DNA of 64,000 nt from Serratia symbiotica (GCA_900380265.1 LR025083.1:620001-684000); one strand, 5' to 3'. Shown: positions 34,134 through 45,314, counted from the first letter of the stretch. Notes: generated by a model not told the origin, from the sequence alone. Numbers and translations: made by a program.

Positions 34134-34472
34134 TTAACTGATCAACATATTAATGTTGAGGTTATACATAATCCAGAGTGAACCCGTCAAAAGGATACCG
34201 ATCATTATAGCGGTGAACATTAATGCCACTAAGTTCCACCGTTTTTTTGATGAGGTGTTGATGTGAAGGAAATAAATTATGTGAACCACCATCTGAATAA
34301 GTGCACTGCCAATAACAACGGTTCGGTTGATAGTATTAGAAGTGCAGTTATTCATCACGACAAAAAATGGAATTGCAGTAAGAATGATCGACAGGATAAA
34401 TCCGATAAGATATGAAGGGAAGCTGCCATGGTTTGCAGCGCCGTAAGGAGTTTGATGGGATGTATAACTCAT
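34134..34472 (-). CDS. cyoD: Cytochrome bo3 ubiquinol oxidase subunit IV
   Basis: CyoD is a small three-helix subunit that helps assemble the oxidase around the copper centre. I start at ATG 34472, giving 112 residues (109 in E. coli) beginning [11 protein letters not shown]; the longer frame to 34553 only adds an unrelated N-terminus. The start codon overlaps the cyoC stop as ATGA, a translational-coupling arrangement. The segments [17 protein letters not shown] and [20 protein letters not shown] are membrane spans. Confidence 0.95.
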   Translation of the reverse strand: MSYTSHQTPYGAANHGSFPSYLIGFILSIILTAIPFFVVMNNCTSNTINRTVVIGSALIQMVVHIIYFLHINTSSKKRWNLVALMFTAIMIGILLTGSLWIMYNLNINMLIS

Positions 34473-35086
34473 GATATAGCACCTAGCAGGTAGACAACCG
34501 TAAAGACGCAAATCCAAATTAAATCTAAGAAATGCCAGAATAAACTTAGACACATTAAACGGGTTTTATTGATTGATGTTAGATCTCGGAGACTTAATTG
34601 AATTATCATGATGGTGATCCAAATTAAACCGATAGATACATGCAGACCGTGCGTTGCTACCAGTGCAAAAAAGCTAGATAAGAATGCGCTGTGAGTTGGA
34701 GAAAATCCCTCGATGATTAAGTGATGGAATTCATAGGCTTCCATCGCAAGAAATGCTAAACCAAAGACAAAGGTTAGAAGAAGCCAGATATTTAACTTAA
34801 CTACCTTACTTTTTTCCATGGCGATCATGGCCATGCCGTAAGTGATGGAGCTGAATAAAAGTAGGAAAGTTTCAATTAAAACAAACTTTATCTGGAATAT
34901 GTCTTTGCCTGTAGGCCCCCCTGCAGTTCCGGTTTTCAGGACAGCATAAGTCGCGAACAAACATGCAAATAAAATACAATCACTCATCAGGTAAATCCAA
35001 AATCCAAATATTTTGGTCTCTCCTGGGTTATGGTATCTATGCTTTTCATGGGGTAGGTGAGAGGTAGGGAGCGTGTTACTTGACAT
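34469..35086 (-). CDS. cyoC: Cytochrome bo3 ubiquinol oxidase subunit III
   Basis: CyoC is the five-helix subunit III of the terminal oxidase. The 205 residues (204 in E. coli) keep [40 protein letters not shown], the acidic EAYEFHHL and [12 protein letters not shown] segments and the end [22 protein letters not shown] in pieces conserved across the family. Its start overlaps the cyoB 3' end by 11 bases, and its stop overlaps the cyoD start, so the operon is tightly packed despite the loose genome around it. Confidence 0.96.
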   Translation of the reverse strand: MSSNTLPTSHLPHEKHRYHNPGETKIFGFWIYLMSDCILFACLFATYAVLKTGTAGGPTGKDIFQIKFVLIETFLLLFSSITYGMAMIAMEKSKVVKLNIWLLLTFVFGLAFLAMEAYEFHHLIIEGFSPTHSAFLSSFFALVATHGLHVSIGLIWITIMIIQLSLRDLTSINKTRLMCLSLFWHFLDLIWICVFTVVYLLGAIS

Positions 35087-37067
35087 GGTTTATTCCTGCA
35101 CTGCTGATTTTTTCATAGTGTTGGTTTTCAATACGCTTTATTTCATCGACTTGCAGATAATAATCAACATCTTCATCGAAACTTTTGGCGATCCAAGTAA
35201 ATATTATGCCAAGTAACCCACCAATTGCCATCCACCAGATGTGCCAAATCATCGCAAACCCGAATAACAGGCTAAAGCCACCGATAATCACACCGGCACT
35301 GGTATTTTTTGGCATATGAATGGGTGCGTATTCCGCCGGTTTTTTATAGGCTTCACCTTTTTTTTTCATCTCCCAAAATTCATCGCGGTCATGAATTTGT
35401 GGCACTATGGCAAAGTTGTAGAGTGGCGGAGGAGATGAAGTTGACCATTCTAGCGTCCGAGCATCCCATGGATCACCAGTCAGATCGTGGTTCTGCTGTC
35501 GGTCACGTACGCTAACGAAGATCTGAATGAACTGACACAGAATACCGCACGCAATCAGTGCTGCTCCACAACCCGCCACAAGGAGTAGAGGATGGAACTC
35601 CGGGTTGATATTCTGACTAATACGGCGAGTCATACCCATAAATCCAAGAGCGTATAGTGGAATAAAGGCAATGAAGAAGCCGATGGTCCATGACCAGAAA
35701 GCACGGGTGCCCCATTTTTCGTTCAGTCGAAATCCAAAAAATTTAGGGAACCAGTAGGTAAGCCCTGCAAAGCAACCAAATACTACACCGCCGATGATGA
35801 CGTTATGGAAGTGGGCAATCAGGAACAAACTGTTATGTAATACAAAGTTTGCGCCTGGCACTGCCAGCAAAACGCCAGCCATGCCGCCTATAGAAAAGGT
35901 AATGATGAAGCCAAGGGTCCACAGCATAATGGAATTGAATTCTATACGACCCTGATACATAGTAAAGAGCCAGTTAAAGATCTTCACACCGGTTGGGATA
36001 GAAATTATCATTGTAGCGATCCCGAAGAAGGTGTTAACGTCCGCGCCAGATCCCATGGTGAAGAAGTGGTGCAACCATACAATAAATGACAGAAGGGTAA
36101 TGGCGACTGTGGCCCATACCAGCGAGGTATAACCGAACAGGCGTTTCCGAGAGAAGGTAGCAGTCACTTCTGAGAAGACACCGAAGACAGGAAGTACCAG
36201 AATGTATACTTCCGGGTGACCCCAAGCCCAGATAAGGTTGATGTACATCATCATGTTTCCACCCATATCATTAGTGAAGAAATGGGTGTCTAGATAGCGA
36301 TCTAGGGTCAGCAAGGATATTGCTGCAGTCAGAATTGGGAAAGCAAAGATAATCAGGATATTAGCACAGAGTGCCGTCCAAGTGAATACTGGCATCTGCA
36401 TGAGCGTCATATTAGGAGCACGCATTTTTATGATCGTAGAGAAGAAGTTTACGCCGGTCAGTAGGGTGCCAATCCCAGAAATTTGTAGGCTCCAGATCCA
36501 GTAATCAACTCCGACATCAGGGCTGTACTCTTTTCCTGACAGTGGCGGATACGCAAGCCACCCGGTTTTTGCGAACTCACCAACCCCTAACGAGAGGTTG
36601 ATAAGAACGACTCCTACTACAAACAGCCAGAAACTCAGGGAGTTAAGAAAAGGAAAAGCTACGTCCCGCGCACCGATTTGCAATGGTATAACGAGGTTCA
36701 TTAGACCTATTACTAGCGGCATTGCCATGAAGAAGATCATGATCACACCGTGGGCGGTAAAGATTTGATCGTAGTGGTGTGGCGTCAGGAACCCAGCCTC
36801 ACCGGCGGATGCAATTGCCTGCTGGCTTCGCATCATGATGGCATCAGCAAAGCCTCGTAGTAGCATAATCATAGCTACAATGATGTACATGATACCAATT
36901 TTCTTGTGGTCGACCGAAGTTAGCCAATTTTCCCACAGCCATTTCCATCTGCCTAAATATGTTATCAGTGTGAGCATAGCGAACACTCCAATGATAATTG
37001 AAGCAACGGTGACCATAATAATCGGTTCTTGGTATGGAACCGCATCAAATGTTAATTTTCCCAACAT
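35076..37067 (-). CDS. cyoB: Cytochrome bo3 ubiquinol oxidase subunit I
   Basis: CyoB is the catalytic subunit, with low-spin haem b, high-spin haem o and CuB; it reduces oxygen to water and pumps protons. The 663 residues equal the E. coli length. Metal ligands are visible: His in [10 protein letters not shown], the His-Tyr pair in WGHPEVYIL, the His-His of WLHHFFTMG, and the two His of [10 protein letters not shown]. The start is ATG 37067 with GAGGA upstream, matching the family's MxGKLxxDAVP start; the frame to 37103 overlaps cyoA and is not needed. Four bases separate it from the cyoA stop. Confidence 0.97.
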   Translation of the reverse strand: MLGKLTFDAVPYQEPIIMVTVASIIIGVFAMLTLITYLGRWKWLWENWLTSVDHKKIGIMYIIVAMIMLLRGFADAIMMRSQQAIASAGEAGFLTPHHYDQIFTAHGVIMIFFMAMPLVIGLMNLVIPLQIGARDVAFPFLNSLSFWLFVVGVVLINLSLGVGEFAKTGWLAYPPLSGKEYSPDVGVDYWIWSLQISGIGTLLTGVNFFSTIIKMRAPNMTLMQMPVFTWTALCANILIIFAFPILTAAISLLTLDRYLDTHFFTNDMGGNMMMYINLIWAWGHPEVYILVLPVFGVFSEVTATFSRKRLFGYTSLVWATVAITLLSFIVWLHHFFTMGSGADVNTFFGIATMIISIPTGVKIFNWLFTMYQGRIEFNSIMLWTLGFIITFSIGGMAGVLLAVPGANFVLHNSLFLIAHFHNVIIGGVVFGCFAGLTYWFPKFFGFRLNEKWGTRAFWSWTIGFFIAFIPLYALGFMGMTRRISQNINPEFHPLLLVAGCGAALIACGILCQFIQIFVSVRDRQQNHDLTGDPWDARTLEWSTSSPPPLYNFAIVPQIHDRDEFWEMKKKGEAYKKPAEYAPIHMPKNTSAGVIIGGFSLLFGFAMIWHIWWMAIGGLLGIIFTWIAKSFDEDVDYYLQVDEIKRIENQHYEKISSAGINHVK

Positions 37068-37071
37068 CAGC

Positions 37072-38004
37072 CTATTCCTCAGATCCGGCATAAGTATCTT
37101 CACCCATGTTTATATCTGGATGCGTAGTAGTGTCAGTGTGCATGGCAATATCGCCTGTGAATTTGGAAATAGCGTCTTTGAATAAATTTTGTTTAACACT
37201 GGAAAAGTATGCGACTTGGTTGTTTTCAGTCGGTGCAGCTAGTGCCTGGAAAGCATTGGTAGTGTTAAGGTTATTAGGTGAAGCCTTCACTTTGGCAACC
37301 CACTGATCAAAATCGTCTGTGTTTTGAGTGACAATTGCGGTGAACTTCATGCCAGAGAACCCGCGACCACTGTAGCTGCTGGAAAACCCGGCATATTTCC
37401 CAGCTTCATTGCCGATTAGATGCAATTTGGTTTGCATCCCGGCCATTGCATAAATCTGCCCACCTAACTGTGGAATAAAGAATGAGTTCATTACTGAGTC
37501 AGAAGTCACCTTAAATTCAATAGGAATCTCTTTTGGAAAAGCCAGCTCATTAACAGTCGCAATGCCTTGTTCTGGGTAGATAAAGAGCCATTTCCAGTCA
37601 AGTGAAACAACCTCTATAATCATTGGTTTTTTATTAGTTACAATCGGCTTTGACGGATCAAGCTCATGTGTGCTTTTCCAAGTAATACTGCCGAGGATCG
37701 CGATAATAATGATAGGAATAGTCCACACGACTACTTCAATGGTAGTTGAATGTGCCCAGTTAGGACGGTATTTGGCGCCTGTATTGGATGCTCGGTACTT
37801 CCAGGAAAAAATGAACGCCATCAAAATAACTGGTATTACCACGATTAGCATTAACAGTATCGCACTGATAATAAGTGTGCGTTGCTCAATCCCAATGGTA
37901 CCTTTGGGATTGAGTAATGCGATATTGTGGCAGCCACTAATTACTACCGTTGCTGTTATTAATAAAATCACTTCAATAATTTTATTATATTTCTTACGTC
38001 TCAT
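37072..38004 (-). CDS. cyoA: Cytochrome bo3 ubiquinol oxidase subunit II (lipoprotein)
   Basis: CyoA is the membrane-anchored subunit II with a periplasmic cupredoxin-like domain that lacks CuA in quinol oxidases. The 310 residues show a signal segment ending in a lipobox (VISGC, cysteine near residue 25), processed by LspA; two further membrane segments; and the cupredoxin part with [39 protein letters not shown] and [14 protein letters not shown]. It is first in the cyo operon, which is complete and intact. Confidence 0.95.
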   Translation of the reverse strand: MRRKKYNKIIEVILLITATVVISGCHNIALLNPKGTIGIEQRTLIISAILLMLIVVIPVILMAFIFSWKYRASNTGAKYRPNWAHSTTIEVVVWTIPIIIIAILGSITWKSTHELDPSKPIVTNKKPMIIEVVSLDWKWLFIYPEQGIATVNELAFPKEIPIEFKVTSDSVMNSFFIPQLGGQIYAMAGMQTKLHLIGNEAGKYAGFSSSYSGRGFSGMKFTAIVTQNTDDFDQWVAKVKASPNNLNTTNAFQALAAPTENNQVAYFSSVKQNLFKDAISKFTGDIAMHTDTTTHPDINMGEDTYAGSEE

Positions 38005-38339
38005 CTAACGACCCCAGTGGATGCATCTTGATTGTCGTTTCATGTATATAGGTATTTTACTGGAAGGGTGCGTTACTGTAAACATAGATAAGAGTATGTC
38101 ACCTCCTGAATAGGGTGAGTGCTATTTAGGAGGTGATAAAACTTATTTTTTAGTGATGTATTAAATGGCAATAACACCCTATAGTATCACTTGATCTATT
38201 GCGTGCAAATAAAGGTGTGCGGAGTAAAATAGATGAAGCATTTCTTATAAGGAGAAGAAATGCTTGGCTTGAATTAAATTAATTTCGAGTTAATAGGTGA
38301 GTTTAATGTGATTGTGTATAGGCGCTGGGTGGCTAAAAG
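38005..38339. other. Upstream region of the cyo operon
   Basis: About 335 bases upstream of cyoA that must contain the cyo promoter. I cannot identify regulator sites with confidence. No coding potential is seen. Confidence 0.4.
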
Positions 38340-39815
38340 ATTATTTCCCGGAAATAGGTTTGAACTAATAGACTGATTTTGAAAGGTGTTTTTTGACCAG
38401 TGTAACGGCTATATAGTAAAGTTAAACGCGCTTGAAGAGTTGTAGAAGAGATTTACAAAGCCTAGCCATAGGGGATCCCCAGCAGACTGCAATTGGGACC
38501 GGGACCCCCAGAGTCTCTGAGAGACTAAGTGACTGAATTCAGTGCAATTATTTGACGATCAAACACAAAAGTACAAATATATTTATAGCCTAGACTAGGA
38601 TTAAAGTCTGCAGTTTTTAGCCATAGGTTTCGATGGAGCACCTCACATGCTATAAAATAAGCACGCTGTTGAGTGAATATAGTCAAGAGTATTGCGGAAG
38701 ATTAGTCGCAATACTAGACCAAGTAAGTGGAGCTGATCAAAGTAGCACCTACCCATGAGCATCTAGAAAGCACCTTAAATGGGATGGAGACTCATAGTTG
38801 ATTTCATAAATGTATCAAAATGTGGGAACGGCGTACTTGCCATGAATAGAAGTAGAAAAAACAGGGCTCTGTCTATATTAGAGACTCTTTGGCAGTGTCA
38901 ATACCCAGTAGTCGAGATAGGGATCCCCTGTAGGATAGCGACAGAATGAGAGCGTGGATAGCCTTATCTTTTCTGATCTGTTGTATTAGTAACATAACAT
39001 ACACAGCATCTCTGAGAGATGGTTCGCTCGCCAAGTTGGTTCGCTAGACTGACTGCACTCGCATTGCCCTATCAAGACTTGGATTAGGAAAATGGTAATT
39101 AGAGTACTTTCAAGGGAACCGTATATTTTGATGTTACGATTAGAAGTAGGACCAGGAAGGCATTGTGACATGCAAAGCAGTGCGCCTCGGTGCGTCCCCG
39201 TCTACTTTATAGTTTGTGGTATTAGCATACTTTTGTCTGGGCTTGCTGGCATAAGGGCAGTGATGAAGCGCAGAATTACCTTTTTATGAAATAAAAGGCA
39301 TTAGTCAGCTGACGTTGCGATCAGCCACTCATAATGCCTATATAATTAGCATTGCTGATCGGTAGGTAAGGATCGATGTTGCTGAGCCTGTTCTGCGTTC
39401 CTTTCTTCAGCAGGTCAAGTTATAGGCGTATAAAATATCTTTTATTAGGAACAGGAGACCGGTATCTTTGCCAGTAAACTAGAAGTCTTAAATCCTGTGT
39501 TGCTTGCATGGAGTGATCACCGCTATTGCGAGAACTACCAAGATTTGGTTAATCAGTAACTGATTTCGTCGTTGTATCAAGAAGAGGGGTGTAGCTGTTC
39601 TATACAAGGTTCCTATCGATATTTTTGTGCTCATTCAAGCTTAGAATGAGCTGTTAGAATAACACTAACCGCCACCCGATTTAGCTGCGTTACACCAATA
39701 TAGGATAATTGGTGCTGAGTTAAGCTGTTTACATTATGTTTGAACATGAGTTGCTGGTTTATATGTTTGGGCGTATATCCAAACGGCATAGAATATTACT
39801 ATATTTACAGTAGAT
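38340..39815 (-). pseudogene. ampG: ampG (muropeptide permease) fossil
   Basis: The E. coli order cyoA-ampG-yajG-bolA predicts ampG here on the minus strand. I read NAFLVLLLIV (for NAWLILLLIV; about 39135-39165), then TIFLIQVLIG (for TTFLIRGVG; about 39065-39090) and YWVLTLPKSL (for YWLLSITDKHL; about 38885-38916), with distances that match the intact gene to within a few codons. Stops and frame changes lie between. AmpG imports anhydro-muropeptides for wall recycling; its loss is common in symbionts. The ends are extrapolated from the family length. Confidence 0.6.
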
Positions 39816-39819
39816 ATTG

Positions 39820-40420
39820 TCTGGTTAAAGCCTTTTAGGATGATGCTCACCGCTATCTTAATGATAAAACGCTGAGCACTTTAATTTGGCGTGCTGCTGA
39901 TTTTCTTCTTGCTAGCGGTGAAAACGCCTTGCAAGTTATGCGTGAGTGGTACTTTCTTATCTTCCTCTTGATCTTTTTCATCTGGTAGAAGACTAAATAT
40001 CAGTTTTGAGGAGGAGGCTCTAGCATAATTTCTTTCTAAAAAATCAGCATACAGTGTATTGACAACTATTTTCTCAGGTCACTTTCGGACCGTGCTGCCG
40101 ATCATATAGCCAGGGGCTATATTTATTGTTAGATTACTAGCTTTAAAAGAACATGAAAGTGCGCATTGGCTTCAAGTTGAATAATTGGGAATTATAGTTC
40201 AGTGAAATGAACAAAATTATACTGATTGAGGATGCCTGGCATAGTGAAACCTTTGCACGCCATCCTATCTTTTGTTGAACACTTGCTCCGTGTTTGTGAG
40301 CCTGAAACCGTGCAGAGCAACGCATCATAAAGGAAAGGCAATGTTTCTTTGTTATGGTTACTGCTTTGGCTTCAATTGTTTTGGCGATAATTAGCTAAAA
40401 TAATTCTATTAATAGAGATG
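39820..40420 (-). pseudogene. yajG: yajG (outer-membrane lipoprotein) fossil
   Basis: The minus strand reads TIEAKAVTITK (for TIEVSPTITL), RAKVSL (for LAKVTR), then GYMIGS (for GYMVGP), EKIVVNTLYAD (for NLQIIVSQLYAD) in the order and spacing of E. coli YajG, broken by stops and frame shifts. No signal peptide or start codon is readable. It lies between the ampG fossil and bolA, as expected. The ends are approximate. Confidence 0.6.
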
Positions 40421-40704
40421 ATAGCTAAATTATCAATTTCACCTCATAATGTGAACGAAAATTCATTTTATGAAAGAGGTTTAAACAGATGTAAATTAGA
40501 TATATTCCAATAAGGATGCTTGTTGATTAGGCGGTGGTTGATAAAGACAGGAGAATTGATTCGCTCGATGCATTAAAATAGAGCAGCTGCTGCTAGCATA
40601 AGCGTAGCAATGCGCTGTGATAAAGCTTATTCCGAATAGTCGGATACACCCTCATATCGTACTACATGAGTAGTATATTCCTCCGTATATTTCAAGGAAG
40701 TCTT

Positions 40705-41025
40705 ATGGTTCGAGAGAAGATAAAAAAAAAGTTAATGGCGGAATTTAAGCCTACGCATATAGATGTAATTGATGAAAGTTATCGTCACAACGTTCCGATT
40801 AGTGCAGGACTTCATTTTAAGGTAATATTAGTTAGCGCTCGTTTTATTGGTGAGCGGCTGTTAACTCGCCACCGGTTAATTTACGGTGTGCTTCAGTCAG
40901 AATTGGTAGATAGCGTGTATGCACTAGAATTGCATACTTTTACTTTGAAAGAGTGGGAAGTTCAACAGGGCATAGTATCAGCTTCACCGCAGTGCCACGG
41001 TGGTTGGTCACTTGGCCTCGGGTAA
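40705..41025 (+). CDS. bolA: BolA family protein
   Basis: BolA is a small protein that works with monothiol glutaredoxins in iron-sulfur and iron homeostasis and influences cell shape in stationary phase. The 106 residues (105 in E. coli) start MVREKIKKKLMAEFKP, keep DESYRHNVP and HFKVILVSARFIGERLLTRHR including the conserved histidines of the [Fe-S] site, and end LHTFTLKEWE plus a short tail. I chose ATG 40705, with AAGGAAG upstream; an ATG at 40666 would add 13 unrelated residues. It is flanked by fossils on both sides (yajG, tig). Confidence 0.92.
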   Translation: MVREKIKKKLMAEFKPTHIDVIDESYRHNVPISAGLHFKVILVSARFIGERLLTRHRLIYGVLQSELVDSVYALELHTFTLKEWEVQQGIVSASPQCHGGWSLGLG

Positions 41026-41089
41026 TGCTAACGGTAATCCGTAAAATTCCCGCTTGACTTGAGGTATTACTACTGAAAAGTTTAGTAGC

Positions 41090-41109
41090 GGCCTGAGGGC
41101 CATTTTTTT
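41090..41109 (+). terminator. Rho-independent terminator after bolA
   Basis: GGCC (41090-41093) and GGCC (41098-41101) form a short GC stem with a TGAG loop, followed by A and seven T. It lies about 65 bases after the bolA stop, in its direction. Confidence 0.6.
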
Positions 41110-41386
41110 GGGTTTTGATGATCACAGAGCTGATAAGCCGCTAATCAATTAAAGGGCTTAGTGGTAGCCACTATCAGTCGTTATTTTTAATTGAATAAAT
41201 AAATGTGCATTTAATACATCGGTATAGCTTCTCTTATCTCCACTACCCATATATGCATCGCTATATGGTTAGTTTTATTTTTTAATGGCGTCGGTACCGC
41301 AGACATCAATACAACTTGGCTCCCCATCTATCCGTCCTGGCACTTTGGGGCAGTTCACTGAACACTGTAATTTTTGAGGTGATAAG

Positions 41387-42673
41387 ATGCACTTTCCAGT
41401 AGAACCTACTCAAGGTTTAGGGCGCCGTTTTTTATTACTGTACCCGCCGAAATATCAAACATGCAGTTAAGAAATAACTACACAATGTGGCTAAAAGCGT
41501 TCGTATTACTGGATTCCGTAAATGGCATGTGCCGCGCAATATCGGTGAACAGCGTGACGGATCCTCTATTCGACAGAACGTGTTGAACGAAGTGATGCAC
41601 TCTGTAGCTTTATTGATGTGATCGTCAAAGAAAAGTTCCATCCGGTAGGTAGGCTAACTTACCTGCGAGGCGAGTATAAAGAAGGTGAGGATTTTAGATT
41701 TACTGTTGAGTTCGAAGCGTATCCAGATGTTACATAGAAAGCTCTAGACACCATTGAGAGCGAGAAGCTATTAGTGGAAGTTGCCGCTTCTGATATTAAT
41801 AGCATGTTAGGAAATTTGCGTCAGTACCAGGAAAATTAGACAGCAACTGATTCTGTAAAAGAGGTTGCAACCCGCGTGACCATTGACTTTACACCGACTC
41901 TATTGACGGCGAGGAGTTTAAAGGTAGTAAAGATTCTGATGTTCTAGGGGTCATGGGACCCGACCATGTCCCCAGTGTTGGACGAAAGTCTTGCTAGTTA
42001 TAAGGTCGGTGAAGAATGTAGTATCGATCTTATCCTGCCAGGAATAACCCGCAGAAAATCTGCGGAGTAAAGTTGCTATATTTGATATGCTGCTGAAGCA
42101 AGTTGAAGGGCGTGAATTACCAGAGTTGAGTCAAGAATTAATCAAACGCTTTGGTGTGGCCGATAGTTTCGTTTCTAGCCTATGCGCCGCAGTAGGTCAA
42201 AACATGAAACGCGAGCTAAAAGGCTGCCCGTAACTATATCAAGACTCAGGTAATTAATGGTTTGGTGAGTACTAATGATATGAACGTACCTGATGTGTTT
42301 GTAGATGGTGAGGTTGAGATTCTATGCTATCAGGCAGCACGGTGTTGCGATTTAACCAAGCAGAAAATACTAGAAATGCTACGAAAATGTTTGAAGAGCA
42401 GGTTAAGTGCTATATTGCTATTAGACTTCTGTTGGGCGAAGTAATCACTATTAACAATTTGAAAGTTGAATAAGAACGAGTAAAACTTTTATTGAAGCAA
42501 TAAAAGCCGCTTATTAATATCCGGGTGAAGTAGTTGAATTCTACAGTAAGAAAAAAGTTATGATAACAACATGTGGGAAATGGCACCGGAAGATCAAGCG
42601 TCGCCGCGTGGCTGTTAAAAGAAAAGTAACCAAGAAAGGTATTACTTTCAGCGAATTTCGAACCAGATTCTAA
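41387..42673 (+). pseudogene. tig: tig (trigger factor) fossil
   Basis: Trigger factor is the ribosome-bound chaperone and prolyl isomerase encoded before clpP. The start ATG with GAGGT is still present and reads MHFPVEPTQGLGRR (for MQVSVETTQGLGRR). Fragments in order follow: [15 protein letters not shown] (for VRIDGFRKGKVPMNI, the ribosome-binding loop region), [18 protein letters not shown], and near the end YPGEVVEFYSKKK and VTKKGITFSEF (for VTEKETTFNEL). At least several frameshifts and many stops lie between. The total length (1287 bases) is nearly that of the intact gene (about 1300), so decay is by small changes. Confidence 0.93.
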
Positions 42674-43086
42674 TAGAATTAAATAGTAGTATTTGAATGA
42701 TGAGGAACAATTTGCTGTGATTAGCAGCAATCACACTATAGGCTCTGTAATAAAGCGATTATTTTAAGGTATGAAATGTATTTCATCATAGTGATAATGT
42801 ATCAACGTTTCAATCTTAGCTACCGCTATATATTGAGCTAGGCTATTTTTTTATAAAAAGATACTAAGGCTTGAGCGATAAAGGCATCGCTGATACTTGT
42901 AAAATCGTTATCGCTCCCAATGTGTCAATTCCAGCGGCTATATATAATAATAAATAGAAGAATAGCTGTTGGTTAAGTGTCGAGTGGGTCGGATGCTTGA
43001 TTATAGCCATAATGACAGTGATCAAGTAGAATTGGTGTGTTATGGCTAACAATAGCCGCCTAAGCAATTTTTATTAGGAGACTGTA
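42674..43086. other. tig-clpP intergenic region
   Basis: About 410 bases with no gene. It carries the clpP leader, including a candidate heat-shock promoter described separately. The minus-strand open frame across 42864-43067 has no resemblance that I recognise. Confidence 0.5.
42896..42923 (+). promoter_or_regulatory. Candidate sigma-32 promoter of clpP
   Basis: CTTGTAA (42896-42902) and CCCAATGT (42916-42923) are spaced 13 bases apart and resemble the heat-shock consensus CTTGAAA...CCCCATNT. clpP is a known sigma-32 gene in E. coli. The match is imperfect in both boxes, so this is tentative. Confidence 0.35.
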
Positions 43087-43710
43087 ATGTCATACAGTGG
43101 CGAAAAAGACCAGTTTTCACCTACCATGGCTTTAGTACCGATGGTGGTAGAGCAAACTTCACGTGGGGAACGTTCTTATGATATCTATTCTCGTCTGCTA
43201 AAAGAACGCATTATTTTCCTGACTGGCCAAGTGGAAGACAATATGGCCAACCTGGTTGTCGCACAGATGCTGTTCCTCGAAGCAGAACAGCCGGGTAAAG
43301 ACATTTTCCTCTATATCAATTCGCCAGGTGGCGTTATCACTGCAGGTATGTCAATCTACGACACCATGCAATTCATCAAGCCGGATGTCAGTACTATGTG
43401 TATGGGGCAAGCCTGTTCAATGGGGTCATTTTTGCTCACTGCCGGTTCCAAGGGAAAGCGTTTTTGCTTACCTAATTCGCGCGTAATGATTCACCAGCCT
43501 CTGGGTAGATATCAGGGGCAGGCAACGGATATCGAAATTCACGCGCGTGAAATCTTGAAAGTAAAAGCACGCATGAATGAGCTGATGGCAGAGCATACCG
43601 GCCAGTCATTGGCGCAGATCAAATGCGACACTGAGCGAGATCGTTTTATGACTGCGACCGAAGCTGTAGATTACGGGCTAGTTGACGGTATTCTGAGACA
43701 TCGCGGTTAG
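43087..43710 (+). CDS. clpP: ATP-dependent Clp protease proteolytic subunit
   Basis: ClpP is the serine peptidase that forms the 14-subunit barrel fed by ClpX or ClpA. The 207 residues equal the E. coli length, including the 14-residue propeptide. The catalytic Ser (about 111) is in [11 protein letters not shown], His (about 136) in [10 protein letters not shown], and Asp in the ERDRFMT region. The residue before the catalytic Ser is Cys, where E. coli has Ala. The ATG has AGGAG upstream. clpX follows after 143 bases, as in relatives. Confidence 0.97.
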   Translation: MSYSGEKDQFSPTMALVPMVVEQTSRGERSYDIYSRLLKERIIFLTGQVEDNMANLVVAQMLFLEAEQPGKDIFLYINSPGGVITAGMSIYDTMQFIKPDVSTMCMGQACSMGSFLLTAGSKGKRFCLPNSRVMIHQPLGRYQGQATDIEIHAREILKVKARMNELMAEHTGQSLAQIKCDTERDRFMTATEAVDYGLVDGILRHRG

Positions 43711-43853
43711 ACTTGGTTACTTTGTTTCTCAAGTATAGTAATCAGCGGACACTCGGCTAATTTTTTGAAGATTTCAGGTATGCTCATCAGTGTTTTGCCA
43801 TCCACTCCACATTAATCTTGTTGCGGAACAAAGACTACAAAGAGGTTTGACTT

Positions 43854-45125
43854 ATGACAGATAGACTCAAAGACGGTTTAGGAAAGCTGCTTTATTGTTC
43901 TTTCTGCGGCAAAAGCCAGCATGAAGTGCATAAGCTTATTGCCGGTCCGTCAGTGTATATCTGCGATGAATGTATTGACCTCTGTAATGACATTATTCGC
44001 GAAGAGATTAAAGAGGTTACAACTCATCGTGACCGAAGTGAGCTACCGACGCCGCACGAAATCCGCCAGCATCTAGATGACTATGTCATCGGTCAAGAAC
44101 AGGCAAAGAAAGTGCTAGCGGTTGCGGTCTACAACCATTACAAACGCCTTCGCAACTACGAAGGTAGTAATGGTATCGAGTTAGGTAAAAGCAACATTTT
44201 GCTGATTGGGCCCACTGGCAGCGGTAAAACGCTGTTAGCGGAAACCTTGGCGCGTTTTTTGGATGTGCCGTTCACTATGGCGGATGCTACTACATTAACC
44301 GAAGCCGGTTATGTAGGTGAAGATGTGGAGAATATCATCCAAAAATTGCTGCAAAAATGTGACTACGACGTGCAAAAAGCGCAGCGCGGAATCGTGTATC
44401 TCGATGAAATAGATAAGATTTCCCGCAAGTCAGATAACCCCTCTATAACCCGAGATGTATCAGGTGAAGGTGTGCAGCAAGCGCTGCTGAAGCTGATTGA
44501 AGGTACTATTGCCGCTGTCCCTCCGCAGGGTGGACGTAAGCATCCACAGCAGGAATTTTTGCAAGTTGACACCACTAATATCTTGTTTGTCTGTGGCGGT
44601 GCTTTTGCGGGACTGGATAAAGTGATAGGTCAGCGTGTTAATACGGGTTCGGGGATTGGTTTTGGCGCAATTGTCAAAGGAGAATCTGAGAAAGCGACCG
44701 AAGGTGAACTGCTGCGACAAATCAAACCAGAGGATTTAATTAAATTTGGTTTAATCCCTGAATTTATAGGTCGCTTGCCGGTAGTGGCATCCTTAAGCGA
44801 GCTAAGTGAAGATGCGCTAATTCAGATCCTGAAAGAGCCGAAAAATGCCCTAACCAAGCAATATCAGGCATTGTTCAATCTCGAAGGCACTGAGCTTGAA
44901 TTCCGGGATGATGCGTTGAACGCCATTGCCAAAAAGGCCATGGCCTGTAAAACCGGCGCGCGTGGTTTGCGCTCTATCGTAGAGAGCGCGCTGCTTGACA
45001 CTATGTATGATCTTCCATCTATGGAAAGCGTAGAAAAAGTGGTGATTGATGAGCCAGTAATATTAAGCCAGTCTAAGCCGCTTCTGATTTATGGCAAACC
45101 CGAAGCGCAGGCCTCGGGTGAATAA
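43854..45125 (+). CDS. clpX: ATP-dependent Clp protease ATPase subunit ClpX
   Basis: ClpX is the AAA+ unfoldase that feeds ClpP. The 423 residues (424 in E. coli) begin with a four-cysteine zinc domain (CSFC...CDEC), then the Walker A motif GPTGSGKT (about residue 120), Walker [11 protein letters not shown], the IGF loop that docks on ClpP (GSGIGFGAI) and the sensor region [15 protein letters not shown] with AGAGG upstream. The gene is intact, so the ClpXP machine is retained along with Lon. Confidence 0.98.
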   Translation: MTDRLKDGLGKLLYCSFCGKSQHEVHKLIAGPSVYICDECIDLCNDIIREEIKEVTTHRDRSELPTPHEIRQHLDDYVIGQEQAKKVLAVAVYNHYKRLRNYEGSNGIELGKSNILLIGPTGSGKTLLAETLARFLDVPFTMADATTLTEAGYVGEDVENIIQKLLQKCDYDVQKAQRGIVYLDEIDKISRKSDNPSITRDVSGEGVQQALLKLIEGTIAAVPPQGGRKHPQQEFLQVDTTNILFVCGGAFAGLDKVIGQRVNTGSGIGFGAIVKGESEKATEGELLRQIKPEDLIKFGLIPEFIGRLPVVASLSELSEDALIQILKEPKNALTKQYQALFNLEGTELEFRDDALNAIAKKAMACKTGARGLRSIVESALLDTMYDLPSMESVEKVVIDEPVILSQSKPLLIYGKPEAQASGE

Positions 45126-45154
45126 TTAACCATTAAAAACACGCTATTATAAAG

Positions 45155-45180
45155 AATGGGGGGTGAAATCCCCATTTCTC
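45155..45180 (+). terminator. Terminator-like hairpin after clpX
   Basis: AATGGGG (45155-45161) pairs with CCCCATT (45170-45176) around an eight-base loop, followed by TCTCTTCC. It is placed 30 bases after the clpX stop. The T-run is broken, so it may be a weak terminator. Confidence 0.5.
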
Positions 45181-45196
45181 TTCCTGTATTCTGGTT

Positions 45197-45224
45197 GTTG
45201 AATATCAGCCATTCGTCCCCATAT
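45197..45224 (+). promoter_or_regulatory. Sigma-32 (heat-shock) promoter of lon
   Basis: GTTGAA (45197-45202) and CCCCATAT (45217-45224), 14 bases apart, match the heat-shock consensus and closely resemble the known E. coli lon promoter, which has the same TTGAAT and CCCCATATA elements. It lies about 90 bases before the lon start codon. Survival of this site amid decaying DNA suggests that heat control of lon is kept. Confidence 0.8.
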
Positions 45225-45314
45225 AGTTATAACTAAATTTTGTGAAACGTGTGATGCTGACGTCTTATGAGATCCCCTTAAACCTGGCGGAAATAAAAAC
45301 TAAGAGAGAGTTCT

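Noticed and set aside
38500-38530. AGTCTCT/AGAGACT palindrome inside the ampG fossil
   Set aside because: Seven-base arms with a one-base centre cannot form a proper hairpin, and it lies in pseudogene DNA.
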